DNA of 64,000 bases from Thalassobacillus sp. CUG 92003 (lineage in GTDB: Bacteria > Bacillota > Bacilli > Bacillales > Halobacillaceae), in contig NZ_JABLSJ010000002.1 in assembly GCF_013618635.1 (NCBI RefSeq), positions 392,066 to 456,065 on the forward strand, read 5' to 3'. Shown one piece after another: positions 52,269 through 60,542 of the stretch (positions are counted from its first letter, which is position 1; every line of letters begins with the position of its first letter). Below the pieces are notes generated by a model that was given only the letters and a program-made list of their open reading frames with translations, was not told the DNA's origin and ran no database searches. The translations under genes were made by a program, and so were the position numbers.

Positions 52269-54404
52269 ATGAACACGTTACTGTTGTTGAACTGGGTTTT
52301 ATTCGTTGCTGTCACGATATACGGCCTGTATCTGTTTGTGCGTGTGGTACAGACAAGAATTGCCTATATCAAGCTGGGGCGTAAAGTTGAGTTCGACGGG
52401 GCGATCAAAGAACGCCTGAAGAAAATATGGATTTATGTATTTGGACAAAAGAAATTATTAAAAGATAAAAAATCAGGCGCGATTCATGTCATGATGTTTT
52501 ATGGATTTATACTCGTTCAGTTTGGGGCGATTGATTTCATTTGGAAAGGGTTGGCGCCGAATTCCCACTTACCGTTGGGGCCGTTTTATCCTGGCTTCAC
52601 CTTTTTCCAGGAAATCGTGACGCTGACGATTATTGTGGCGGTCATTTGGGCGTTTTACCGCCGTTATGTTGAGAAATTGGTCAGGCTCAAGCGTGGTTTT
52701 AAAGCCGGGCTGGTATTGGTTTTCATCGGAACGTTAATGGCGACGGTCCTGATCGGAAACGGCATGGGGCTGATCTGGCATGGGCATGAAGGTGCCTGGA
52801 CGGAACCCGTTGCAACCTTAATTGCAAATGCTTTCGGATGGCTGCCGTCAGTCGCTGCTGCCACAGTGTTTTTCGTCATGTGGTGGATTCACCTGTTAAT
52901 TTTACTTACATTCCTGGTTTATGTGCCTCAATCTAAACACGCTCACTTGATCGCGGCTCCAGTCAACACATTCTTGAGCCGCCGTGACGCACCAGGGAAG
53001 CTGAAGCCGCTTAATTTTGATATCGATGACGAAACAGACGAAGAGGATGTTTCATTTGGTGTCGGCAAAATTGAAGAGTTCGATCAGCTGCAAATGATCG
53101 ACTTTTATGCCTGTGTGGAATGCGGCCGCTGTACGAATGTGTGTCCGGCGACAGGCTCGGGTAAAATGCTGTCACCTATGGATTTGATTATTAAATTACG
53201 TGATCAGCTGACGGAAAAAGGAGCCGCTGTGACGGGCCAGACCCCGTGGGTTCCATCGTATGCTTTCTCAAATAAAGAAGGCAATCAATTAGCACAAATG
53301 GCTCAGGCTCAAGGCAGTGAAGAAGCAGCTGCAGCAGCCGAGGGCACGAACGGCTCCAGTTTGATCGGTGATGTAATTACAGAAGAAGAGCTGTGGGCTT
53401 GTACGACGTGCCGGAACTGTGAAGACGCGTGTCCGGTGATGAACGAACACGTAGACAAAATCATTGATTTGCGTCGTTACCTCGTCATGACTGAAGGCCG
53501 AATGGATCCGGATGCTCAACGTGCGATGACGAATATCGAGCGTCAAGGGAACCCTTGGGGGCTTTCGAAAAAAGACCGGGAAGATTGGCGCGACGCTGCT
53601 GAAGAGGGCGTGCGCATTCCGACGATCAAAGAGTTGAAGAAAGAAGGAGAAGACTTCGACTACTTGTTCTGGGTTAGTTCCATGGGCTCCTACGACAACC
53701 GCAGTCAAAAGATTGCGATGGCATTTGCCAAGCTGATGAATGAAGCAGGCATCAAATTCGCCATTCTCGGTAATAAAGAAGGGAACTCAGGTGATACTGC
53801 CCGCCGCATGGGCAATGAATTCCTGTTCCAGGAGTTGGCTGAGAAGAATATCAAAGAATTCGAGAAACATGATGTTAAGAAAATCATTACGATCGATCCG
53901 CATGCGTATAACATTTTCAAAAATGAATACCCTGATTTCGGATTTGAAGCCGAGGTCTATCACCATACCGAAATGCTTTCGCAATGGTTGAAAGAGGGGC
54001 TGCTGAAGCCGGAAGCTGAAGTGAATGAAACGATCACTTATCATGACAGCTGCTACCTTGGACGTTACAATGAGGTTTACCAGCCGCCGCGTGAGGTGCT
54101 GGAGATGATTCCGGGTGTCAAGGTAGTCGAAATGCAGCGTAATCGTGAGAACGGCATGTGCTGTGGCGCCGGTGGTGGTATGATGTGGATGGAAGAGAAA
54201 TCAGGCAACCGTGTCAACGTCGCTCGGACTGAACAAGCAATGGAGACCGATCCGACGATGATCTCGAGCGGGTGCCCATTCTGTCTCACCATGCTATCGG
54301 ATGGGACGAAAGCGAAAGAAGTCGACGAAACAGTCGATACAATGGACATTGCAGAAATTTTAGCGAAGTCAATCTTTACGCAAAAACAGGAAAAAACAGC
54401 CTGA
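52269..54404 (+). CDS. fadF: FadF-type Fe-S oxidoreductase (YwjF)
   Basis: A 711-residue membrane iron-sulfur protein. The N-terminal 235 residues have about five to six membrane segments (nitrate-reductase-gamma-like). Two 4Fe-4S motifs follow, CVECGRCTNVCPATG and CTTCRNCEDACPVMN, and a C-terminal pair of CCG-type domains with HDSCYLGRYN and GMCCGAGGG, as in heterodisulfide reductase and glycolate oxidase subunits. It is thought to take electrons from acyl-CoA dehydrogenases via ETF to the quinone pool. First gene of the acyl-CoA operon; GAGGGGG is seven bases before the ATG. Confidence 0.9.
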   Translation: MNTLLLLNWVLFVAVTIYGLYLFVRVVQTRIAYIKLGRKVEFDGAIKERLKKIWIYVFGQKKLLKDKKSGAIHVMMFYGFILVQFGAIDFIWKGLAPNSHLPLGPFYPGFTFFQEIVTLTIIVAVIWAFYRRYVEKLVRLKRGFKAGLVLVFIGTLMATVLIGNGMGLIWHGHEGAWTEPVATLIANAFGWLPSVAAATVFFVMWWIHLLILLTFLVYVPQSKHAHLIAAPVNTFLSRRDAPGKLKPLNFDIDDETDEEDVSFGVGKIEEFDQLQMIDFYACVECGRCTNVCPATGSGKMLSPMDLIIKLRDQLTEKGAAVTGQTPWVPSYAFSNKEGNQLAQMAQAQGSEEAAAAAEGTNGSSLIGDVITEEELWACTTCRNCEDACPVMNEHVDKIIDLRRYLVMTEGRMDPDAQRAMTNIERQGNPWGLSKKDREDWRDAAEEGVRIPTIKELKKEGEDFDYLFWVSSMGSYDNRSQKIAMAFAKLMNEAGIKFAILGNKEGNSGDTARRMGNEFLFQELAEKNIKEFEKHDVKKIITIDPHAYNIFKNEYPDFGFEAEVYHHTEMLSQWLKEGLLKPEAEVNETITYHDSCYLGRYNEVYQPPREVLEMIPGVKVVEMQRNRENGMCCGAGGGMMWMEEKSGNRVNVARTEQAMETDPTMISSGCPFCLTMLSDGTKAKEVDETVDTMDIAEILAKSIFTQKQEKTA

Positions 54405-54420
54405 TATTTGAAAAATTTGT

Positions 54421-54454
54421 GGAAAGTGTACAGAATTTTATGTACACTTTCCTT
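54421..54454 (+). terminator. Hairpin between fadF and the thiolase gene
   Basis: Perfect 12-bp stem GGAAAGTGTACA / TGTACACTTTCC without a T run. It may end or attenuate fadF transcripts before the next control region. Confidence 0.5.
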
Positions 54455-54466
54455 ATGGGTATATAT

Positions 54467-54480
54467 TGAGCGAGCGTTCA
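54467..54480 (+). promoter_or_regulatory. TetR-type operator candidate upstream of the thiolase gene
   Basis: TGAGCGAGCGTTCA is a near-palindrome of 14 bp with the same outer TGA / TCA as the fadF operator, although the inner bases differ. Confidence 0.4.
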
Positions 54481-54490
54481 ATCGTGTTAA

Positions 54491-54505
54491 TTGAAAGCGT
54501 TAACA
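54491..54505 (+). promoter_or_regulatory. CcpA cre site upstream of the thiolase gene
   Basis: TTGAAAGCGTTAACA matches WTGNAANCGNWNNCW at every defined position, 20 bp before the GTG start. Catabolite repression of acyl-CoA genes through cre is known in Bacillus. Confidence 0.7.
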
Positions 54506-54524
54506 TAATAAAGGAGGAGTTAGT

Positions 54525-55712
54525 GTGAGAAAAACAGTAATCGTAGCAGGTGCCCGGACGCCTTTTGGTAAATTCGGAGGAAGCTTAAGTGCTTTGACGG
54601 CTTCTCAGTTAGGAGGCATCGCCATTAAAGAAACGCTTGCAAGAGGGAAGTACAACCCGGCGGACGTCAATGAGGTCATCATGGGCAGTGTGCTGCAAGG
54701 CGGCCAGGGGCAGATCCCTTCCCGTCAGGCTGCGAGAGAAGCTGGCATTCCATGGGATATCAAAACAGAAACGATCAATAAAGTGTGCGCTTCCGGCATG
54801 CGCAGTGTGACTATGGCTAATCAATTCATTCGTCTCGGTGATGAAGATGTCATAGTAGCAGGCGGTATGGAAAGCATGAGCAATGCGCCGTATTTCATGC
54901 CTAAAGCACGCTGGGGTCTGCGCATGGGAGATGCTTCGGTTAAGGATATGATGGTGCATGACGGATTGACGTGTTCATTCGAAGGCGTTCATATGGGGAA
55001 TTACGGAAATAGAACGGCGGAAGATTACAAGCTCACGCGTGAAGCACAGGATGAATGGTCGTATCGCAGCCATCAGCGCGCAGCCGAAGCCATCGAATCA
55101 GGTCGAATGGCTGAAGAGATCGTTCCCGTTGAAGTGCCGAAACGAAAAGGGGATCCGGTTGTCGTCGATACTGATGAAGCACCGCGCAAAGATACGACGG
55201 TTGAAGCTTTGGCTAACTTGCGTCCTGTGTTTGACCCTAAGGGAACCATTACGGCAGGCAATGCCCCTGGAGTCAATGATGGAGCGTGCGCGATGCTGTT
55301 AATGTCTGATGAAAAGGCCGAACAAATCGGAGCAGAGCCTATGGCGACGATCTTAGCTCATGAGGAAGTGGCGGTCGAAGCGCAGGATTTTCCGAAAACA
55401 CCAGGGTTGGTTATCAATGCGCTGCTTAAGAAATCCGGTCATGCTATTGATGAGATCGACCTCTTTGAAGTGAACGAAGCGTTCGCAGCGGTGTCGCTGG
55501 CCAGTGGAGAAATTGCAGGATTGGATCACGAGAAGGTGAACGTCAATGGCGGTGCTGTGGCACTTGGTCATCCGATCGGAGCAAGCGGCGCGAGAATCAT
55601 CTTAACATTAATTCATGAGCTGAAACGACGCGGCGGCGGCCTGGGAATCGCAGCCATTTGCAGCGGCGGAGGACAGGGAGACGCTGTCTTGTTAAAAGTT
55701 CCCCAGCAGTAA
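54525..55712 (+). CDS. Acetyl-CoA C-acetyltransferase (thiolase)
   Basis: A 395-residue thiolase that releases acetyl-CoA from acetoacetyl- or 3-ketoacyl-CoA, or condenses two acetyl-CoA. The nucleophile is the Cys in INKVCASGMRS; VNVNGGAVALGHPIGASGAR holds the catalytic His, and AAICSGGGQGDA the second Cys. Start GTG 54525 follows AAGGAGGAG. It resembles MmgA of B. subtilis. It is followed after 30 bp by the hydroxyacyl-CoA dehydrogenase gene and has its own cre and operator-like sites. Confidence 0.95.
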   Translation: MRKTVIVAGARTPFGKFGGSLSALTASQLGGIAIKETLARGKYNPADVNEVIMGSVLQGGQGQIPSRQAAREAGIPWDIKTETINKVCASGMRSVTMANQFIRLGDEDVIVAGGMESMSNAPYFMPKARWGLRMGDASVKDMMVHDGLTCSFEGVHMGNYGNRTAEDYKLTREAQDEWSYRSHQRAAEAIESGRMAEEIVPVEVPKRKGDPVVVDTDEAPRKDTTVEALANLRPVFDPKGTITAGNAPGVNDGACAMLLMSDEKAEQIGAEPMATILAHEEVAVEAQDFPKTPGLVINALLKKSGHAIDEIDLFEVNEAFAAVSLASGEIAGLDHEKVNVNGGAVALGHPIGASGARIILTLIHELKRRGGGLGIAAICSGGGQGDAVLLKVPQQ

Positions 55713-55742
55713 CAGTCTCACATACAGGAAGGAGTTCGTCAT

Positions 55743-56597
55743 ATGGCCATAAATCGAGTCATGGTGATCGGTGCCGGACAGATGGGGGCAGGGATTGCCC
55801 AAGTGTTCGCCCAAAACCAATTCGAAGTTAAACTGAATGATTTAGCAGAGGATGCTTTGACTAAAGGCTTATCCGGTATTGAAAAACGCTTGGATCGGGC
55901 CGTGGAAAAAGGGAAGTTATCTGAACAAGACAAATCACAAGCGTGGCAGAATCTATCAGGCACCACGGATATGAATGACGCCGGGGCGTGCGATTTAGTT
56001 ATCGAAGCTGTTGTCGAAAATATGGACGTAAAAACCAAACTTTTCAAGCAGCTTGATGACATCGTACCTGCACACACGATTCTAGCGACCAACACATCAT
56101 CACTTCCCATTACTGAAATTGCGGCGGCAACGACGAGACCGTCTCAAGTGATCGGCATGCATTTCATGAATCCTGTTCCCGTTATGAAGCTCGTTGAGAT
56201 TATTCGCGCGCTTCAAACGAGTGACGAGACGTATCAGGTGATTGAAGATACCGCGAAGAAAGTGAATAAATCACCAGTAGAGGTCAATGATTTTCCGGGC
56301 TTTGTCTCCAATCGTGTCTTGATGCCGATGATCAACGAGGCGATCTACACCGTGTATGAAGGGGTGGCCAGCCCGGAGGATGTGGATACCGTCATGAAAC
56401 TCGGAACGAATCATCCGATGGGACCGCTGACCCTGGCTGATTTTATCGGTCTCGATACGTGCTTGTACATTATGGAAGTCCTTCACGACGGATTTGGCGA
56501 TAGCAAATATCGACCTTGCCCATTGCTCAGAAAGTACGTAAAAGCAGGCTGGATCGGTAAAAAATCTGGCAGAGGTTTTTACAGCTACGAGCAATAA
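55743..56597 (+). CDS. 3-hydroxybutyryl-CoA dehydrogenase
   Basis: A 284-residue NAD(P)-dependent dehydrogenase oxidising 3-hydroxyacyl-CoA. The Rossmann motif is VIGAGQMGAGIAQVFAQ; HFMNPVPVMKLVEII carries the catalytic His, with the Glu of LVEII and NDFPGFVSNRVLMPMINEA completing the active site. The C-terminal dimer domain has GTNHPMGPLTLADFIGLD. Length matches MmgB-type enzymes (about 285). AGGAAGGAG precedes the ATG. Middle gene of the beta-oxidation block. Confidence 0.95.
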   Translation: MAINRVMVIGAGQMGAGIAQVFAQNQFEVKLNDLAEDALTKGLSGIEKRLDRAVEKGKLSEQDKSQAWQNLSGTTDMNDAGACDLVIEAVVENMDVKTKLFKQLDDIVPAHTILATNTSSLPITEIAAATTRPSQVIGMHFMNPVPVMKLVEIIRALQTSDETYQVIEDTAKKVNKSPVEVNDFPGFVSNRVLMPMINEAIYTVYEGVASPEDVDTVMKLGTNHPMGPLTLADFIGLDTCLYIMEVLHDGFGDSKYRPCPLLRKYVKAGWIGKKSGRGFYSYEQ

Positions 56598-56622
56598 ACA
56601 TAGAAAAAGGTGGGGGTCGGAA

Positions 56623-57768
56623 ATGGATATAACGTTTACAGATGAACAGGACATGATGCGTAAGATGGTGCGAGATTTTGCAGAGAAAGAAGTCGTACCA
56701 GAGATCGAACGCATGGAAAAGGAAGACCGTTTCCCGATTGAGCTCGTAAAACGTATGGGGGAGCTCGGTCTTATGGGCATTCCGATTCCAGAAAAATACG
56801 GTGGTGCCGAAATGGGGTTCACCTCGTATATCATTGCCATTCATGAGTTATCAAAGGTCAGTGCGACGCTCGGGGTCATCTTGTCCGTTCATACATCCGT
56901 CGGCACGAATCCGATCTTATATTTTGGAACAGAAGAACAGAAGCAAGCGTATCTGCCTAAACTCGCAAGCGGCGAGATGCTGGGCGCATTCGCTTTGACT
57001 GAACCTTCTTCTGGTTCCGATGCGGGCAGTTTGAAAACGCGAGCAGTTAAAGAAGGGGATCATTACGTCTTGAACGGATCGAAGGTATTTATCACGAACG
57101 GTGGGGCGGCGGATTCATTCATTGTGTTCGCCCGAACGAATCCGGTAGAGAAAGGGGCCGATGGCTTGAGCGCCTTCATTGTAGAGAGAGATACGCTAGG
57201 GCTTGAGATCGGTAAACCTGAGAAAAAGATGGGGCTCCATGGTTCGAGTGCTGTACCGCTTAGTTTTGATAATTGCAAAGTCCCTGCCAAGCAGTTGCTT
57301 GGGCAAGAAGGCGAAGGGTTTAAGATTGCCATGGCTAATCTTGACGCCGGCCGTATCGGTATTGCCGCACAAGCACTCGGCATAGCGGAAGCTTCACTGG
57401 AGCATTCCGTGAACTACGCTAAAGAAAGGGAGCAGTTCGGTCGACCAATTGCGCAACATCAGGGGATAGCCTTCAAACTCGCCGATATGGGCACCCGCGT
57501 GGAAGCAGCCAAGCTTCTTGTCTATCAAGCTGCTCATTTAAGAGAAAAAGGACTTCCAGGGGGTAAAGAAGCTTCCATGGCCAAATTGTTCTCTTCTAAA
57601 ACGGCAGTGAATGCCGCAATAGAAGCTGTCCAAGTTCATGGGGGCTACGGTTATACAGAGGATTATCCAGTTGAACGGTTTTTCCGCGATGCAAAAGTTT
57701 GTGAAATATATGAGGGTACCAGTGAAATTCAACACTTGGTGATCAGCAAGCATTTATTGAAGGCCTAA
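56623..57768 (+). CDS. Acyl-CoA dehydrogenase, copy 1
   Basis: A 381-residue FAD-dependent dehydrogenase forming 2-enoyl-Co[20 protein letters not shown] is the FAD/substrate loop, and [20 protein letters not shown] and [20 protein letters not shown] are family blocks. The Glu in [14 protein letters not shown] fits the catalytic base of the short-chain class. A GGTGGGGGT stretch precedes the ATG. A close paralogue follows 21 bp downstream, which suggests different chain-length or branched-chain preferences. Confidence 0.95.
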   Translation: MDITFTDEQDMMRKMVRDFAEKEVVPEIERMEKEDRFPIELVKRMGELGLMGIPIPEKYGGAEMGFTSYIIAIHELSKVSATLGVILSVHTSVGTNPILYFGTEEQKQAYLPKLASGEMLGAFALTEPSSGSDAGSLKTRAVKEGDHYVLNGSKVFITNGGAADSFIVFARTNPVEKGADGLSAFIVERDTLGLEIGKPEKKMGLHGSSAVPLSFDNCKVPAKQLLGQEGEGFKIAMANLDAGRIGIAAQALGIAEASLEHSVNYAKEREQFGRPIAQHQGIAFKLADMGTRVEAAKLLVYQAAHLREKGLPGGKEASMAKLFSSKTAVNAAIEAVQVHGGYGYTEDYPVERFFRDAKVCEIYEGTSEIQHLVISKHLLKA

Positions 57769-57789
57769 TAAAATGGGGGGAACACGGAG

Positions 57790-58932
57790 ATGGATTTTCA
57801 ATTAACGGAAGAACAACAGATGCTGCGTAAAATGGTGCGCGACTTTGCCAAGAATGAGGTCGAACCAACGGCGGCTGAACGTGATGAAGAAGAACGTTTT
57901 GATCGAGAGATTTTTGACAAAATGGCTGAGCTTGGTTTGACGGGCATCCCGTGGCCGGAAGAATACGGCGGTATTGGATCGGATTTCCTCAGCTACGTCA
58001 TTGCAGTTGAAGAGCTCTCACGGGTTTGTGCTTCAACAGGCGTGACGTTATCTGCACATATTTCACTTGCGAGCTGGCCGATTTATGCGTTTGGAAATGA
58101 AGAGCAGAAACAAACCCATTTAGCGGCGCTTGCTTCGGGTGAAAAACTGGGAGCTTATGCGTTGTCCGAGCCGGGAGCCGGCAGTGACGTATCTTCCATG
58201 AGAACCCAGGCTAAATGGGACGGTGAGCATTATGTCTTGAATGGCAGCAAGGTATGGATTACCAATGGCGGCGTCGCTGATACGTATATCGTGTTTGCCA
58301 AAACCGACCCGGAAGCGGGTAACAAGGGCATCAGTGCGTTTATCGTGGAGAAAGGGATCGAAGGCTTCACATTCGGCAAGAAAGAGAAAAAATTAGGTAT
58401 CCGCTCGTCACCGACGACAGAGTTGATTTTCGAAAATTGTAAACTCCCGAAAGAGAACTTGCTTGGCGACGAAGGACAAGGCTTCAAAATCGCCATGATG
58501 ACACTGGATGGCGGACGAAACGGCATTGCGGCTCAAGCGCTCGGTATTTCGCAAGGGGCCCTTGATGCTTCAGTCAATTACGCCAAGGAACGCGAACAAT
58601 TCGGCCGTCCGATCGCTCAGCATCAAGGTATCTCCTTTAAACTGGCCGATATGGCAACGGAAACGGAAGCAGCACGCTTGCTCACGTATCAAGCAGCTTA
58701 TCTGGAATCACAAGGCCTGCCGTACGCCAAAGCTTCGGCCATGGCCAAACTGCATGCCGGAGATGCTGCGATGCGGATTACCACGGAAGCAGTTCAAGTG
58801 TATGGGGGTTATGGCTATACGAAAGATTACCCAGTCGAACGTTATATGCGGGATGCCAAGATTACGCAAATTTATGAAGGTACGAACGAAATTCAACGCC
58901 TCGTCATCGGCCGCATGCTGACGAAAGAATAG
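57790..58932 (+). CDS. Acyl-CoA dehydrogenase, copy 2
   Basis: A 380-residue paralogue of the previous enzyme. It starts [20 protein letters not shown] and has [39 protein letters not shown] and [19 protein letters not shown]. The Glu of [14 protein letters not shown] again fits the catalytic base. Neighbouring icmF and meaB make isobutyryl- or butyryl-CoA plausible substrates for one of the two, but this is inference. The MeaB gene follows 15 bp later. Confidence 0.95.
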   Translation: MDFQLTEEQQMLRKMVRDFAKNEVEPTAAERDEEERFDREIFDKMAELGLTGIPWPEEYGGIGSDFLSYVIAVEELSRVCASTGVTLSAHISLASWPIYAFGNEEQKQTHLAALASGEKLGAYALSEPGAGSDVSSMRTQAKWDGEHYVLNGSKVWITNGGVADTYIVFAKTDPEAGNKGISAFIVEKGIEGFTFGKKEKKLGIRSSPTTELIFENCKLPKENLLGDEGQGFKIAMMTLDGGRNGIAAQALGISQGALDASVNYAKEREQFGRPIAQHQGISFKLADMATETEAARLLTYQAAYLESQGLPYAKASAMAKLHAGDAAMRITTEAVQVYGGYGYTKDYPVERYMRDAKITQIYEGTNEIQRLVIGRMLTKE

Positions 58933-58947
58933 AAAGGACGGCTGCCT

Positions 58948-59892
58948 ATGCATCCGCTGGCTGAACGCATTCATCATCAGGATATTCGCGCGCTCGCTAA
59001 GGCGATTACGCTGGTTGAAAGTGAGACAGAAGAAAAACTGACGCTGATGAGCGATATCTTTTCCTTCTCCCGCCAGGCCCATCACATCGGCATCACCGGG
59101 TCGCCGGGAGCGGGGAAAAGTTCCTTGATCAATCGGTTGCTCACCTACTTACGGGAGCAGGGATTGACCGTCGCTGTCATTGCTGTGGACCCCACGAGTC
59201 CCTTCAGCGGCGGCGCATTGCTAGGCGACCGGACACGGATGCAGCAGCATTTTACCGACCCAGGCATCTTCATTCGAAGTATGGCGACGCGCGGCAACCT
59301 TGGCGGCCTGGCTCGAGCTTCTAAGGATGCCATTCGCGTCTGTGATGCTTTCGGATTTGATGTCGTCCTAGTCGAAACAGTCGGGGTCGGGCAATCAGAG
59401 TTAGACATCATGAAAGTGGTGGATTCAACCGGCTTGGTCCTGACACCCAACAGTGGCGATGTGTTGCAGATTTTCAAAGCAGGGATTATGGAGATCGCGG
59501 ATTTGTTTATCATTAACAAAGCGGATTATCCCGGTGTCGCCCGGCTGAAAACGACTCTGCAGGAATACATGATGATCGCGGATCCCAAGGGATGGCAGCC
59601 TCCGATCGTTGAGACCGTTTCAACAGAAAACAAGGGGATGGCCGCCTTATGGGAGCAGTTCAAGGAACACCAGGGCTTTCTGTATGGCACGGATCAAGGT
59701 GCGAACAGGCGTAAACAACAGCTGAAGCTGGAGGTCTATGATTTGATCCGAGAAGAAATCTGGCGTGATGTCGAGCGCGCTATTGAGCATGACGCGGCCA
59801 AACAGCAACTCCTGAACGATTCGCAAGCTGACCCCTATGAGCTGGCGCGCCGCTGGTTCAAGGATTGGAAGGAAAGGGGACCTCGCCAATGA
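58948..59892 (+). CDS. meaB: MeaB-family GTPase, acyl-CoA mutase chaperone
   Basis: A 314-residue G3E-type GTPase. The P-loop is GSPGAGKSSL (residues 51-60). Other family motifs are VDPTSPFSGGALLGDRTRMQ, VETVGVGQSELDIM (switch region) and FIINKADYPG (guanine specificity). MeaB proteins gate cofactor loading and protect B12-dependent mutases. Here it sits upstream of icmF, whose product carries its own MeaI-type G domain, so this protein is either a second chaperone for IcmF or serves another mutase. Its stop overlaps the TetR ATG by four bases. Confidence 0.93.
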   Translation: MHPLAERIHHQDIRALAKAITLVESETEEKLTLMSDIFSFSRQAHHIGITGSPGAGKSSLINRLLTYLREQGLTVAVIAVDPTSPFSGGALLGDRTRMQQHFTDPGIFIRSMATRGNLGGLARASKDAIRVCDAFGFDVVLVETVGVGQSELDIMKVVDSTGLVLTPNSGDVLQIFKAGIMEIADLFIINKADYPGVARLKTTLQEYMMIADPKGWQPPIVETVSTENKGMAALWEQFKEHQGFLYGTDQGANRRKQQLKLEVYDLIREEIWRDVERAIEHDAAKQQLLNDSQADPYELARRWFKDWKERGPRQ

Positions 59893-60524
59893 AAAAGAAT
59901 GTTCATTCTTCCATAAAAGATGAAGCATTAGTTGAAAAAAGACGGGATCAGATGATCAGGGGAGCCGTCTCACTATTTAAAGTAAAAGGGTTTCATAAAA
60001 CGACGACGCGGGAGATAGCAAAAGCTTCGGGGTTCAGCATCGGAACGTTATATGAATATATCAGGACGAAAGAAGATGTCTTGTTTCTCGTGTGTGATTC
60101 CATTTATGAACGGGTGAAAGATCGGATGACCATGGTGATTGATACCCGCCAAACAACATCGGAAAGCCTGATTGATGCCGTGACCTCGTACTTTGAATTG
60201 ATGGATGAACTTCAAGAAGAAGTCGTGGTCATGTACCAGGAGGTCAAGGCTCTGTCGCGTGATGCACAAGAATACGTTTTGCAAAAAGAGAAAGACATGG
60301 TGGCGATGTTAGAACAAGTGATTGCCAACAGCACAAACCGGGCGCTCCCGGCTGCTGAAACCACACTTGTCGCCAATAATATTTTTGTTCAAGGTCAAAT
60401 GTGGGGCTTCAGACGCTGGATTTTACAGAAAGACTTCACTCTTGCCGAATACAGTGAGAAACAGATTAATCTGCTCCTGCATGGGTTAAATGTTGAAATT
60501 ACGTCTGAAGAACAGACTTCATAA
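59889..60524 (+). CDS. TetR family transcriptional regulator
   Basis: A 211-residue regulator. The N-terminal HTH is clear (VSLFKVKGFHKTTTREIAKA, SGFSIGTLYEYIRTKEDVLF), and the C-terminal half is a helical ligand domain likely to bind acyl-CoA. ATG 59889 overlaps the meaB stop (ATGA), with AGGGG nine bases upstream. It lies inside the acyl-CoA operon and is the probable repressor of its promoter. A copy of the operator core GAATGTTCATTC lies in its own first codons. Confidence 0.92.
   Translation: MKKNVHSSIKDEALVEKRRDQMIRGAVSLFKVKGFHKTTTREIAKASGFSIGTLYEYIRTKEDVLFLVCDSIYERVKDRMTMVIDTRQTTSESLIDAVTSYFELMDELQEEVVVMYQEVKALSRDAQEYVLQKEKDMVAMLEQVIANSTNRALPAAETTLVANNIFVQGQMWGFRRWILQKDFTLAEYSEKQINLLLHGLNVEITSEEQTS
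59896..59909. promoter_or_regulatory. Operator-like site inside the TetR start region
   Basis: AGAATGTTCATTCT contains the same 12-mer GAATGTTCATTC as the fadF operator. It covers codons 3-7 of the TetR gene. Confidence 0.4.
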
Positions 60525-60542
60525 AGAAGGAGGGGGTAAACG

